15,499 nt of DNA from Alteromonas_E sp964230255 (GCA_964230255.1 CAXRGW010000021.1:1-15499); one strand, 5' to 3'; counted from the first letter of the stretch, positions 1 through 6,891 are shown. Notes: a model not told the origin generated them from the letters alone. Made by a program: numbers and translations.

Positions 1-1
1 G

Positions 2-412
2 CAGCCAACTGTCGATGGGTTGCTATCGGCGTTGACTGATAATTTGGGTGTTACCTCTGATCAGGCAAAAGGCGGTTTAGCCTCGTTACTCAATTATGCG
101 CAGAACAATGTAACCTCAGACTCATTTGCACAGTTGAAGCAACAAATTCCTGGTGTAGATTCGTTAATGGGCAGCCTGCCGGATATCAGCAATATGCAGC
201 AAGATGGATTGGGCGGCTTGCTCGATAGAGCGGCCGAATACAGTGAATCGTTCAAAGCGATAAATGACTTGAAAAAGCAATTTGAAGCTATTGGTTTAGA
301 GCCGCAAATGATTATGAGTTATATCGAGCAAGCTCAAGCCTATCTGGATACTGAAGAAGGTCAGAAAGCCAAACAAATGCTAATGGATGCCTTTGGGTCG
401 ATACAAATCTAA
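2..412 (+). CDS. DUF2780 (VcgC/VcgE-type) protein, 3' part
   Basis: The reading frame is open to the left edge of the window, with codons Q-P-T-V-D-G before the first possible TTG start at 20. The gene therefore almost certainly begins outside the window. The visible part is about 136 residues and ends at TAA (410-412). It is Gly/Ser/Leu-rich at the front and helical later, with a conserved-looking tail (FEAIGLEPQMIMSYIEQAQ, then a Y-x-x-T-x-E-G-x-K segment). This pattern matches the DUF2780 family, proteins of unknown function first named VcgC/VcgE in Vibrio, which usually carry an N-terminal signal peptide. The function is unknown. Family assignment is by recall of the C-terminal pattern and is fairly sure. 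The missing N-terminus means export cannot be judged here. Confidence 0.75.
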   Translation, partial: QPTVDGLLSALTDNLGVTSDQAKGGLASLLNYAQNNVTSDSFAQLKQQIPGVDSLMGSLPDISNMQQDGLGGLLDRAAEYSESFKAINDLKKQFEAIGLEPQMIMSYIEQAQAYLDTEEGQKAKQMLMDAFGSIQI

Positions 413-420
413 ACCATCAA

Positions 421-440
421 GGGCTCGCTTCGGCGAGTTC
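421..440. terminator. Weak terminator-like hairpin between convergent genes
   Basis: GGGCTCGC and GCGAGTTC can form an 8-bp stem (the outer pairs include G-U) closed by a TTCG tetraloop, a very stable loop. The hairpin starts 9 nt after the DUF2780 stop and lies between two convergent genes, where a bidirectional terminator is expected. Neither side has a good T run (GTCTCTGTATT on +, TTGATGGTTT on -), so intrinsic termination would be weak. It could instead act as a 3'-end stabilising hairpin. Confidence 0.45.
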
Positions 441-476
441 GTCTCTGTATTAGCGGTATGTTTTTATGAGCTTGGG

Positions 477-926
477 TCAATTATCGAGCGATGTTGTTCC
501 AGCATTATCAGATACATAGCCTTCATCCTTTAGCCAAATGTGGGCTTCGTCTAACTCTGTGAAAAAGCGTCGTTCGAACGTGAGGAAGGCGTCTTTATCA
601 AGAGCGAAAGGTTGCAGCTTAACGCTGTTTGTCTGGCTGACAATGGCCTCTTTGCGCATACCTGATTGGATAGCGTGGAGAACAAGTTTAGAGATGATGG
701 GAAAGCACTCCGGCGTATAAAGCTCCCAGTCATTTAAGTTTGAAATGATTGCCCACGGTTGAATATTGAAGTATTCAATACATTGCTTGATTTTCTTGGA
801 GTAAGCAAGCGCTGCTTCTTCGTTCCAACCTCCGCGCAAATTTACATACAGCACATTGCCAGAGCACTTAATATCGTATTCGCCATGGCCTGCAAACGGA
901 GATGATTTGTTAGAAAAATTAGACAT
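477..926 (-). CDS. Unassigned small protein, STAS/SpoIIAA-like pattern
   Basis: This is a 149-residue soluble protein with no signal peptide or membrane segment, and I do not recognise a named family with certainty. The order of predicted elements is strand (EYDIKCSGN), strand (VLYVNLRGGW), helix (NEEAALAYSKKIKQCIEYF), strand (PWAIISNL), helix (ECFPIISKLVLHAI), strand (EAIVSQ) and a final helix ending in D-E-A-H-I-W-L. This alternation resembles the STAS/SpoIIAA-like fold, seen in anti-sigma antagonists and small lipid- or ligand-binding domains; that is inference only. I chose the ATG at 926 because CTCCT (937-941; AGGAG on the minus strand) lies 10 nt ahead. The longer GTG start at 944 would overlap that ribosome site. 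It is divergent from the VWA gene across a 152-nt gap. Confidence 0.75.
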   Translation of the reverse strand: MSNFSNKSSPFAGHGEYDIKCSGNVLYVNLRGGWNEEAALAYSKKIKQCIEYFNIQPWAIISNLNDWELYTPECFPIISKLVLHAIQSGMRKEAIVSQTNSVKLQPFALDKDAFLTFERRFFTELDEAHIWLKDEGYVSDNAGTTSLDN

Positions 927-976
927 TAAACTGCTGCTCCTCACTTATCAATATATATACAAATTTTTATGTTAGA

Positions 977-989
977 GATCCAGTGATCC
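977..989. repeat. GATCC direct repeat (two close Dam sites)
   Basis: GATCC occurs at 977-981 and again at 985-989, separated by AGT, in the gap between the STAS-like gene and the divergent VWA gene. Both copies contain a GATC Dam site, and a dam gene lies less than 2 kb away. Paired GATC sites in control regions are sometimes used for methylation-sensitive binding of regulators. No known binding-site consensus is visible here, so this could be chance. Confidence 0.4.
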
Positions 990-1026
990 TGCAGCAGAAA
1001 TTTTATTCAGCTTGCGTTCACCCTTT

Positions 1027-1055
1027 TTGCTCTAGTGTTTCGTTAGTGCAATAAC
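1027..1055 (+). promoter_or_regulatory. Candidate promoter of the VWA lipoprotein gene
   Basis: TTGCTC (1027-1032) and AATAAC (1050-1055) are separated by 17 nt and give moderate matches to sigma-70 -35 and -10 boxes. The transcript would begin near 1062, so the leader is short (about 17 nt) and consists mostly of the A-rich ribosome site. The -10 box lies across the spacer and right arm of the inverted repeat at 1037-1060. Prediction by eye only. Confidence 0.4.
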
Positions 1056-1060
1056 GAAAC
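1037..1060. promoter_or_regulatory. Perfect inverted repeat, operator-like
   Basis: GTTTCGTTA (1037-1045) and TAACGAAAC (1052-1060) are exact reverse complements, 9 of 9, separated by GTGCAA. The centre lies 30 nt before the ATG of the VWA gene and over its candidate -10 box, the usual place for a repressor operator. A run of A rather than T follows on the + strand, so it is not an intrinsic terminator. The size suits a dimeric helix-turn-helix regulator (TetR- or GntR-like). I do not recognise a named consensus, and no regulator gene lies next to it. Confidence 0.55.
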
Positions 1061-1078
1061 CTAAAAAAAGGCCATGAC

Positions 1079-2767
1079 ATGAGTTTTCCCGTGCATATTA
1101 AACCCGCAGTTCAATGGGCGCTGATTGGTACAGCTATAGTTACCATCAGTGCCTGTCAACCTTATGCCGCAAGTGACGCTGAACTAGCGTCAGAGCGCAA
1201 TCGAATAGCCGCCGAACAGGCAAAAGCGCAGCGCGTCTCGACATTGCGGTATGCTCAGGCTCAGCAACTCGCTGAAATGAGTATGCAAAGAGAGCAGCAG
1301 CTCCTTATGGCTCGCCCTGCGTCACCACCTGAGCACAGCCTTGATGTTTTCAACGAGTATATTGCTAACCCGGTACAACTAACTACTGAGCATCCAGTTT
1401 CAACTTTTTCTTCAGACGTAGATACGGCGTCGTATAGCTATGTTCGCTCAGTACTCAATCAAGGCTACTTGCCACAAAAGCATGCGGTCCGGTTAGAGGA
1501 AATGGTTAATTATTTTGACTATGACTATCCGATTTCCAATGATCCTAATCAGCCTTTTACCGTTGCCAGTGCTATCCATCCTGCACCTTGGGCGGAGGAC
1601 CGACATTTAATCCACATCGGTGTACAAGGATATTTGGATCAACAAGCCGAACAGCCCGACAGTAACCTAGTTTTCTTATTGGACGTATCTGGTTCAATGT
1701 CGGCAGAAAAAAAATTGCCACTGGTGAAGAAGTCAATTCGACTGTTATTGGATAATCTAAAACCCACAGATTCAGTCGCTATAGTGGTATATGCCAGTGC
1801 GTCCGGTGTCGTGTTACCACCGACTCAAGTCGCTGATGAAACAGCTATTCTGGCGGCGATTAATAAATTGCAAGCGGGTGGTTCAACTGCGGGTGGCGAG
1901 GGTATCCAATTAGCCTACAAACTAGCTGAGCAAAACTTCAAAGCTGATGCCGTCAATCGCATTATTTTAGCTACTGACGGCGATTTCAATGTCGGTGTGA
2001 CTGATCCAGAACAGCTTGAAACCTTGATCGTGAATCAGCGTAAGAAGGGGATTTACTTATCCGTGCTAGGGTTTGGTAGCGGTAATTATCAGGAGCATCT
2101 AATGCAGCGAATCGCTCAAAAGGGCAATGGCATCGCTGCCTACATCGACTCATTGGCAGAAGCACAGAAAGTGCTGGTAGATGAAGCAAGTGCAAATCTG
2201 TACCCAATTGCCAAAGATTTAAAAATTCAAGTTGAGTTTAATTCTGCTGTCGTTCAGGAATACCGTTTACTCGGTTACGAAACGCGAGCACTAGCGAGAG
2301 AAGATTTTAATAATGACAATGTGGATGCAGGTGATATCGGCACAGGGCACTCGGTAACTGCAATTTATGAAGTCACGCTTGTAGGCTCCGCAAATCCATA
2401 TGTTGATGCGTTGCGCTATCAGGCAACGACTAACGCACAGACATCAGATGTTGCCAGCGAACTGGCTTATATAAAGATGCGCTATAAATTGCCGGGCGAA
2501 ACCGAATCTCAACTCATTAGTCAGGCGATTACTCCAGCAGATACGTTAGAAAAATTGTCTGAGACCTTAGCTGACGATATTCGCTTCGCAACTGCGGTGG
2601 CCGGATTTGCCCAATTGCTCACAGAGGCTAAACATACCGGTCAATGGCATCTACGAGACGCACAGGTATTAGCATCCAACGCACGTGGTCATGACCCCTA
2701 TGGTTATCGCAGTGAGTTCGTGCAACTCATTCGCAAGGCGGAGCTAGCGCAAACCCACGAGTTCTAA
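1079..2767 (+). CDS. yfbK: VWA-domain lipoprotein, YfbK type
   Basis: The product has 562 residues, close to E. coli YfbK. The N-terminus is a lipoprotein signal: a hydrophobic stretch (about residues 10-24), then lipobox I-S-A-C with Cys26. Residues 34-75 are charged, Gln/Ala-rich and probably coiled coil. Residues about 108-150 match the VWA-associated N-terminal block (SSDVDTASYSYVRSVLN and EEMVNYFDYDYP). A von Willebrand A domain follows with a complete metal-binding (MIDAS) set: D202-x-S204-x-S206, T270 in GGST, and D300 in ATDGD. The C-terminal part (about 380-560) corresponds to DUF3520. It should sit on the periplasmic face of a membrane and bind partners through Mg2+. Partner and pathway are unknown. 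The start is supported by AAGG at 1068-1071, 7 nt upstream. The 3' end overlaps dam by 4 nt, tail to tail. Confidence 0.9.
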   Translation: MSFPVHIKPAVQWALIGTAIVTISACQPYAASDAELASERNRIAAEQAKAQRVSTLRYAQAQQLAEMSMQREQQLLMARPASPPEHSLDVFNEYIANPVQLTTEHPVSTFSSDVDTASYSYVRSVLNQGYLPQKHAVRLEEMVNYFDYDYPISNDPNQPFTVASAIHPAPWAEDRHLIHIGVQGYLDQQAEQPDSNLVFLLDVSGSMSAEKKLPLVKKSIRLLLDNLKPTDSVAIVVYASASGVVLPPTQVADETAILAAINKLQAGGSTAGGEGIQLAYKLAEQNFKADAVNRIILATDGDFNVGVTDPEQLETLIVNQRKKGIYLSVLGFGSGNYQEHLMQRIAQKGNGIAAYIDSLAEAQKVLVDEASANLYPIAKDLKIQVEFNSAVVQEYRLLGYETRALAREDFNNDNVDAGDIGTGHSVTAIYEVTLVGSANPYVDALRYQATTNAQTSDVASELAYIKMRYKLPGETESQLISQAITPADTLEKLSETLADDIRFATAVAGFAQLLTEAKHTGQWHLRDAQVLASNARGHDPYGYRSEFVQLIRKAELAQTHEF

Positions 2768-3594
2768 TTTGAAAGAGGTTTATACAAAGCAAGTAATTCG
2801 CTCACCGCAGTTCGGTTCTTGCCGTTTTGGCTGATTGAGCGTTTTACTTTGAGTGCAGATACCTCTGCGTGTTGATAAAGGTCGCGGGTGAAGGGTACGT
2901 CATGATTACTAATTAGTACTGGGATCCCGCGTTTCAACGCAGCATGGCGAGCCTGGCGGGCGAGCTCTACTTGCTGATCTAAACTAAACCCTTTGCTCGA
3001 ATAGTCGGTAAACATTGCTGTTGTATTGATCGGCACATAAGGTGGATCACAGTAGATTACAGTATCCTGCCGCGCTCGACGGAACACCTGATTGAATGGC
3101 AGGCAAGTAAATGTCGCAAGCTTGGCCTTTTCCGCAAAGGCTTCCAGTTCCGCTTCCGGAAAATACGGCTTAACGTAGCGACCAAACGGGACATTAAAAC
3201 TACCACTGCGATTATAGCGACACAAGCCGTTATAACCATGCCGATTGAGATATAAAAACAATAGATTGCGTTGATACGTATCGGTCGTGCTATTAAATTT
3301 TTCACGAAGGGTATAGTAGGCCGACTCAGTGTTATTTTCAGCTACAAAAAAGCGTTTAGCGTCGCGAATATACTGTTGCGGGTGTCGCTTAAGGGTTTTG
3401 TATAAATCGATAAGATCAGGGTTAATATCGTTGAGAAGATAAGACTCAAAGTTACTATTGAGGAATACTGAGCCTGCACCGACAAAAGGCTCAATTAATT
3501 TACTTGCTGGCGGCATTGTTTCGACGATACGCTCCGCAAGGCTATATTTTCCGCCAGCCCATTTTAAAAACGCGCGGATTTTCTTATTTTTCAT
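2764..3594 (-). CDS. dam: DNA adenine methylase Dam
   Basis: This 276-residue enzyme (E. coli Dam has 278) transfers a methyl group from S-adenosylmethionine to N6 of adenine in GATC. It serves methyl-directed mismatch repair, replication timing and gene regulation in the cytoplasm. Diagnostic segments appear in the order of the alpha-type amino-methylases: FLKWAGGK (9-16), the SAM-binding motif EPFVGAGSVF (35-44), the Dam-specific NRHGYNGLCRYN (117-128) with NVPFGRY (134-140), and catalytic DPPY (183-186). No strong ribosome site precedes the ATG, but the start is fixed by the family's K-rich opening before FLKWAGGK. It follows the damX-like gene after 81 nt, which hold a possible own promoter. 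Its TAG stop overlaps the TAA of the convergent VWA gene. The rpe gene that often follows dam in related genomes is absent. Confidence 0.97.
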   Translation of the reverse strand: MKNKKIRAFLKWAGGKYSLAERIVETMPPASKLIEPFVGAGSVFLNSNFESYLLNDINPDLIDLYKTLKRHPQQYIRDAKRFFVAENNTESAYYTLREKFNSTTDTYQRNLLFLYLNRHGYNGLCRYNRSGSFNVPFGRYVKPYFPEAELEAFAEKAKLATFTCLPFNQVFRRARQDTVIYCDPPYVPINTTAMFTDYSSKGFSLDQQVELARQARHAALKRGIPVLISNHDVPFTRDLYQHAEVSALKVKRSISQNGKNRTAVSELLALYKPLSN

Positions 3595-3628
3595 TATTCG
3601 CGCAACTACAGGCGGCTTAAGTTGTTAA

Positions 3629-3657
3629 ATTGTAACGACCAAGTGGTTTGCAAACAA
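3629..3657 (-). promoter_or_regulatory. Candidate internal promoter for dam
   Basis: Read on the minus strand, TTGTTT (3652-3657) and TACAAT (3629-3634) are exactly 17 nt apart. The -10 box matches 5 of 6 consensus bases; the -35 matches only its TTG. The start would be about 30 nt before the dam ATG, inside the damX-dam gap. A 10-bp palindrome GTTTGCAAAC (3646-3655) overlaps the -35. A separate weak promoter for dam would fit its known multi-promoter control in E. coli. Confidence 0.4.
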
Positions 3658-3675
3658 GCTAAAACCCACGTCAAT

Positions 3676-5016
3676 TTAGCGTTGTAGTTCGCGTGCTATT
3701 TGATTGGTGCTTTTTACAAATGGCGGCGATAGCTGATTGTAATTGGGCAGTAGCGTTATCGCATCCCGTGCAGTATCTAGCGTGGTGTAATAATTTTCAT
3801 AAACGATCACAAACCAAGGCTGCTCACCCAAACGGGTTTCATAGATCCATACGCTATCGACAAGGTTGTTTTCACGGGCAAAGCTCAGAGCAAGGTTATA
3901 GCTACTAACCCCCACAAGCTGAATTACAAAGGCGTTGCTCTCTGGTACTCGGAAAGTTCGCAGTTGTTGATCTTCAGCGGTTTCTGCTGTCGAGGTAGTA
4001 GCAATAGGCGTTGTAACTTCTATATTGTTGTCTTCTACTAACACCGGTGTTGCAGCAATTTCGGGCTCATCTACTGTGGATGGCGTAGGAATTTCTTCAA
4101 CAGCTTCTGCTCCAATAACCACTTGGGTCGATTCAGACGATTGAGCAAGAGCATCTGCTTGTTTGTCTGACCAGGCTCGAACTAACAATTCCTCAGTTAC
4201 CGATTTTTCGGTTGCAACCGGCTCAATAGTACTTTCTGGTACTACTTCATTTCGCACTATTTCCACCGGAACGTCTGGTTCAGCGGGAGCCTCATTTATA
4301 CCGAGTAAAGCTGCCATTTGCTGTGGGTATTGCCAGGCGAGCAGCGCGCTAAAACAAATGAAGAAACAGGCAATTAAGCAGAGCATAAACCAAGGTTTGC
4401 GCAGCAGCGGCACGCTTGTATGAGCATCTTGTGCTGCTGCAGAGCGGGCTGCTAATCGCTGGTGAAATGCACTGCGTTTTTGCGCAATTAATGCGTCGAG
4501 TTCACTGCGCGGCGATAGCAAAGTTTCAGAGCTTAATAATAAAGGCGTGGCGGTATTTTTTGCTGGTAACCATTTCTGCGCCTGTTCTGCCCACTGAGTT
4601 TCGCCGAATAATACGATGTTTAGATGTTGCTTGTTAGCAGCAAAACGCGACTGCAACACCAGTTGCCATAACTCCTGTAAAAAGGCATTTGGCAGTAATT
4701 GTGCTTGAGTTATACCAATCAGCACTGGACCATCGTGATGATTCAATGACTGGAGTAATTCATTTAATGGGCGAACAAAACTACCGGCGACTTGACCAAT
4801 CAACTGTTGGCAGATTTGGCGCCGGTATTGGGTGATAGGGAGATCGTGGCGGGTGGCAATGAATGCAACTTCAGTTGATTCATCTTGATCGGCAAGAAAG
4901 CTTTCGAGCGTTCGCTGCTGTTGGCCGATACTATCGCTACTGACAAAAATCAGCTGCGATGAGTAATTGACCATCTGGTTTAAGCGATGATGAAGTTCAG
5001 ATTGCACGGCGTTCAC
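3676..5016 (-). CDS. damX: DamX-like SPOR-domain membrane protein
   Basis: This is a 446-residue bitopic inner-membrane protein with four parts. Residues 1-190 look like the AAA-type N-domain seen in DamX-like proteins of related genera, but nothing matches a Walker A loop: the expected place reads VSSDSIGQQQRTLE (25-38). The Walker B position is G-I-T-Q rather than hydrophobic-DD/DE. Residues 208-229 are one transmembrane helix. Residues about 240-355 are an acidic, Pro/Thr/Glu-rich periplasmic linker. Residues 362-441 form a C-terminal SPOR domain, which in this family binds glycan strands stripped of stem peptides at the septum. A role in cell division is the likely job. The GTG start at 5016 follows GAGGA by 6 nt, with an in-frame TGA just upstream. 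It sits between aroB and dam, as is usual. Confidence 0.85.
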   Translation of the reverse strand: MNAVQSELHHRLNQMVNYSSQLIFVSSDSIGQQQRTLESFLADQDESTEVAFIATRHDLPITQYRRQICQQLIGQVAGSFVRPLNELLQSLNHHDGPVLIGITQAQLLPNAFLQELWQLVLQSRFAANKQHLNIVLFGETQWAEQAQKWLPAKNTATPLLLSSETLLSPRSELDALIAQKRSAFHQRLAARSAAAQDAHTSVPLLRKPWFMLCLIACFFICFSALLAWQYPQQMAALLGINEAPAEPDVPVEIVRNEVVPESTIEPVATEKSVTEELLVRAWSDKQADALAQSSESTQVVIGAEAVEEIPTPSTVDEPEIAATPVLVEDNNIEVTTPIATTSTAETAEDQQLRTFRVPESNAFVIQLVGVSSYNLALSFARENNLVDSVWIYETRLGEQPWFVIVYENYYTTLDTARDAITLLPNYNQLSPPFVKSTNQIARELQR

Positions 5017-5069
5017 GACATTTCCTCAATAGGTTAAGTGTAGTGAACAACCGCGTTAAGAGTCGAGTT

Positions 5070-6137
5070 TTAGTCCAGTATTGCAGTCAGAGTTTCTTCT
5101 TTGACATCGTCAGTTACAATCGCATGGCCAATTTTGGTTGGCAAAACGAAGCGTATTTTACTGTCTAATACTTTTTTATCATGCCGCATGTGCTTGACAT
5201 AATCGGCGCAATTCATAGAATCCGGACCGTCAATCGGTAGATTAAAGTCTTGCATTAATGCTTCGACTCGACAGATTTCTGACGCCGGAAACGCTAGTTC
5301 ACTATGTGCAGTTTTACACGCAAGAATGATACCAGCCGCAACTGCTTCACCGTGTAGCCAATTGCCATAGCCCTGCTCAGCTTCGATCGCATGGCCAAAG
5401 GTATGGCCTAAATTGAGCAACGCCCGAATACCGCCTTCGCGCTCGTCTTGGGCTACTATTTCGGCCTTAATTTCGCAACACCGATAAATAGCTTTGGCTA
5501 ATGCACTAGGGTCACGAGCAAGCAGATAATCTTGGTGTTCAGCTAACCAATCAAAAAATTCAGCATCGTAAATCACACCATATTTTATTACTTCAGCCAT
5601 TCCTGCGGAGAATTCTCGCTCAGGTAAGGTTTTCAGTGTGTCTGTATCGATAAATACAGCTTGAGGCTGATAAAAGGCACCAATCATGTTTTTGCCGAGC
5701 GGATGGTTTACTGCTGTTTTACCACCTACTGATGAATCAACTTGCGCTAGCAATGTAGTTGGTACTTGAATGAAGGGGATGCCACGCTGGTAGGTTGCTG
5801 CAACGAAACCAGTCAAGTCACCGATAACACCACCACCTAAGGCGACTAGTGTCGTATCGCGAGCGGCATGCATCGCCAGCAATTCAGTCATTACATTGCC
5901 ATAGTGTTCGAGCGTTTTGTTTTGTTCACCATCAGGAATAATAATGGATGAAATACGTCGGTCGCCGAGTTGTTGTTCCAAAGCTTTTAAATACAAAGGA
6001 GCAATTACATCATTGGTCACAATAACAACTTTGTTAGTGCAGAACTCGATTAGTAGCGAATCGCTTTGACTAAGTTGACCCGCGTTGATATTGATTGGAT
6101 AAGAACGCTCACCCAAGTTTACGTTTAACGATTCCAT
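5070..6137 (-). CDS. aroB: 3-dehydroquinate synthase
   Basis: AroB converts DAHP (3-deoxy-D-arabino-heptulosonate 7-phosphate) to 3-dehydroquinate, the second step of the shikimate pathway. It needs NAD+ and a divalent metal. The 355-residue length is typical. The NAD-binding glycine motif is LGGGVIGDLTGFVAATYQRG (100-119). The phosphate/substrate region follows with PTTLLAQVDSSVGGKT (126-141) and the GKNMIGAFYQP block (148-158). The three metal ligands are present: E182 in AEVIKYG, H245 in LGHTFGHA, and H262 in LHGEAVAAG. The ATG follows AAGGAG by 8 nt. It starts 21 nt after aroK ends, so the two are surely cotranscribed, and the damX-like gene follows after 53 nt. Confidence 0.98.
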   Translation of the reverse strand: MESLNVNLGERSYPININAGQLSQSDSLLIEFCTNKVVIVTNDVIAPLYLKALEQQLGDRRISSIIIPDGEQNKTLEHYGNVMTELLAMHAARDTTLVALGGGVIGDLTGFVAATYQRGIPFIQVPTTLLAQVDSSVGGKTAVNHPLGKNMIGAFYQPQAVFIDTDTLKTLPEREFSAGMAEVIKYGVIYDAEFFDWLAEHQDYLLARDPSALAKAIYRCCEIKAEIVAQDEREGGIRALLNLGHTFGHAIEAEQGYGNWLHGEAVAAGIILACKTAHSELAFPASEICRVEALMQDFNLPIDGPDSMNCADYVKHMRHDKKVLDSKIRFVLPTKIGHAIVTDDVKEETLTAILD

Positions 6138-6158
6138 GGGCGAGCTCCTTGGTAGGCT

Positions 6159-6674
6159 TTATAAGCCGATTTTATTGATGATTTGATTAGCTACTGCGCG
6201 TGCGCTTTGGTCGTCGGTGTCAACTACATAGTCGGCGACTTCTTCATACATTGGATTGCGTTCGGACGCTAAGTCGCGCAACACTTGTTCTGGATCGTCA
6301 TTCTGTAGCAATGGACGACGCTTATCGCGTTGCGTTCGAGCGACTTGCTTGTCGATCGTGGTTTGTAAGTAAACCACAATGCCGCGCGCAGATAGACGAT
6401 TACGTACAGTTTTACTTACCACTGAGCCGCCACCAGTTGCCAATACGATACCTTGCATATCAGTCAGGTCGTTAATGACGTTCTCTTCGCGCTTGCGAAA
6501 CCCTTCTTCGCCTTCTAAGTCAAAAATCCAGGCGATATCAGCACCTGTACGGCGCTCAATTTCTTGGTCAGAGTCAAAAAATTCTAGGTGGAGTTCGTCG
6601 GCTAGGTGTCTACCAATGGTGCTCTTACCTGCGCCCATTGGGCCAACTAAAAAGATATTACGTTTTTCAGCCAT
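6159..6674 (-). CDS. aroK: Shikimate kinase I
   Basis: AroK phosphorylates shikimate with ATP to shikimate 3-phosphate, the fifth step of aromatic amino acid and chorismate synthesis. The protein has 171 residues, the normal length. It shows Walker A GPMGAGKST (11-19), the shikimate-binding DSD (D34 and D36 in FFDSDQEIERR), R60 in EGFRKREE, the ATGGGSV loop (79-85) and the lid sequence RRPLL (119-123). The start is set by the family's MAEKRNIFLVGPMGAGKS opening. No strong ribosome site is visible in AATAAAGCAAACT before the ATG. It is the first gene after the terminator at 6862-6891, so it probably heads its own aroK-aroB-damX-dam transcript from the promoter at 6813-6842, with read-through from the pil operon as a minor source. 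Confidence 0.98.
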   Translation of the reverse strand: MAEKRNIFLVGPMGAGKSTIGRHLADELHLEFFDSDQEIERRTGADIAWIFDLEGEEGFRKREENVINDLTDMQGIVLATGGGSVVSKTVRNRLSARGIVVYLQTTIDKQVARTQRDKRRPLLQNDDPEQVLRDLASERNPMYEEVADYVVDTDDQSARAVANQIINKIGL

Positions 6675-6692
6675 AGTTTGCTTTATTCACAA

Positions 6693-6770
6693 CTAATTAA
6701 TGATACTAGGGCAGCAATATGTTGCTCTATGGGCTACCCGTTTTTGCGTGCTATTGGGAAATCGCCCCAT
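6693..6770 (-). CDS. Possible 25-codon ORF in the aroK leader
   Basis: Between the candidate aroK promoter and aroK, a minus-strand ATG (6768-6770) follows GGAG by 8 nt. It opens a 25-residue frame beginning MGRFPNST and ending with TAG 18 nt before the aroK ATG. It has a Cys-Cys but no run of aromatic residues of the kind a classic attenuator leader peptide would use. It may simply be chance. It is listed because the ribosome site is better than that of aroK itself, so translation here could couple to aroK. Confidence 0.2.
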   Translation of the reverse strand: MGRFPNSTQKRVAHRATYCCPSIIN

Positions 6771-6812
6771 TCGCACGACTCCTCAGACCTCGGTAAAAAT
6801 TTCGAGGGCGCG

Positions 6813-6842
6813 ATTATCTCAGTTAAATTGGTCAAGATGCAA
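6813..6842 (-). promoter_or_regulatory. Candidate promoter of aroK-aroB-damX-dam
   Basis: On the minus strand GATAAT (6813-6818), 5 of 6 for a -10 box, lies 18 nt from TTGCAT (6837-6842), a poor -35. It begins just past the terminator that ends the pilQ transcript, which is where a fresh promoter is needed. The leader would be about 130 nt, long for a housekeeping gene. TTGACC at 6830-6835 is a better -35 sequence but sits only 11 nt from the -10. Confidence 0.45.
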
Positions 6843-6861
6843 GCGTCGAAGACAAATCAAC

Positions 6862-6891
6862 AAAAAAGCCACTTAAAAATGTGGCTTTTTT
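6862..6891. terminator. Strong bidirectional intrinsic terminator after pilQ
   Basis: AAAAAAGCCAC (6862-6872) and GTGGCTTTTTT (6881-6891) are perfect reverse complements around an 8-nt A/T loop. This gives a GCCAC/GTGGC stem flanked by six A and six T. On the minus strand it ends with six U, 17 nt after the pilQ stop, and so should end the pilMNOPQ transcript. It would also stop rightward antisense transcription from the aroK side. Confidence 0.88.

Noticed and set aside
927..944. Longer GTG start for the STAS-like gene (adds six residues)
   Set aside because: The GTG overlaps the AGGAG that suits the ATG at 926, and no ribosome site lies ahead of the GTG.
1074..1082. Two-codon frame ATG-ACA-TGA overlapping the start of the VWA gene, and a like one (ATG-TCG-TGA) overlapping the GTG start of the damX-like gene
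   Set aside because: In both cases the ribosome site is only 1-2 nt from the mini-frame ATG but at a proper distance from the true start, so the mini-frames are unlikely to be used. Chance overlap is simpler.
6830..6835. TTGACC as -35 box for aroK
   Set aside because: A good hexamer, but only 11 nt from the GATAAT box, too close for sigma-70.
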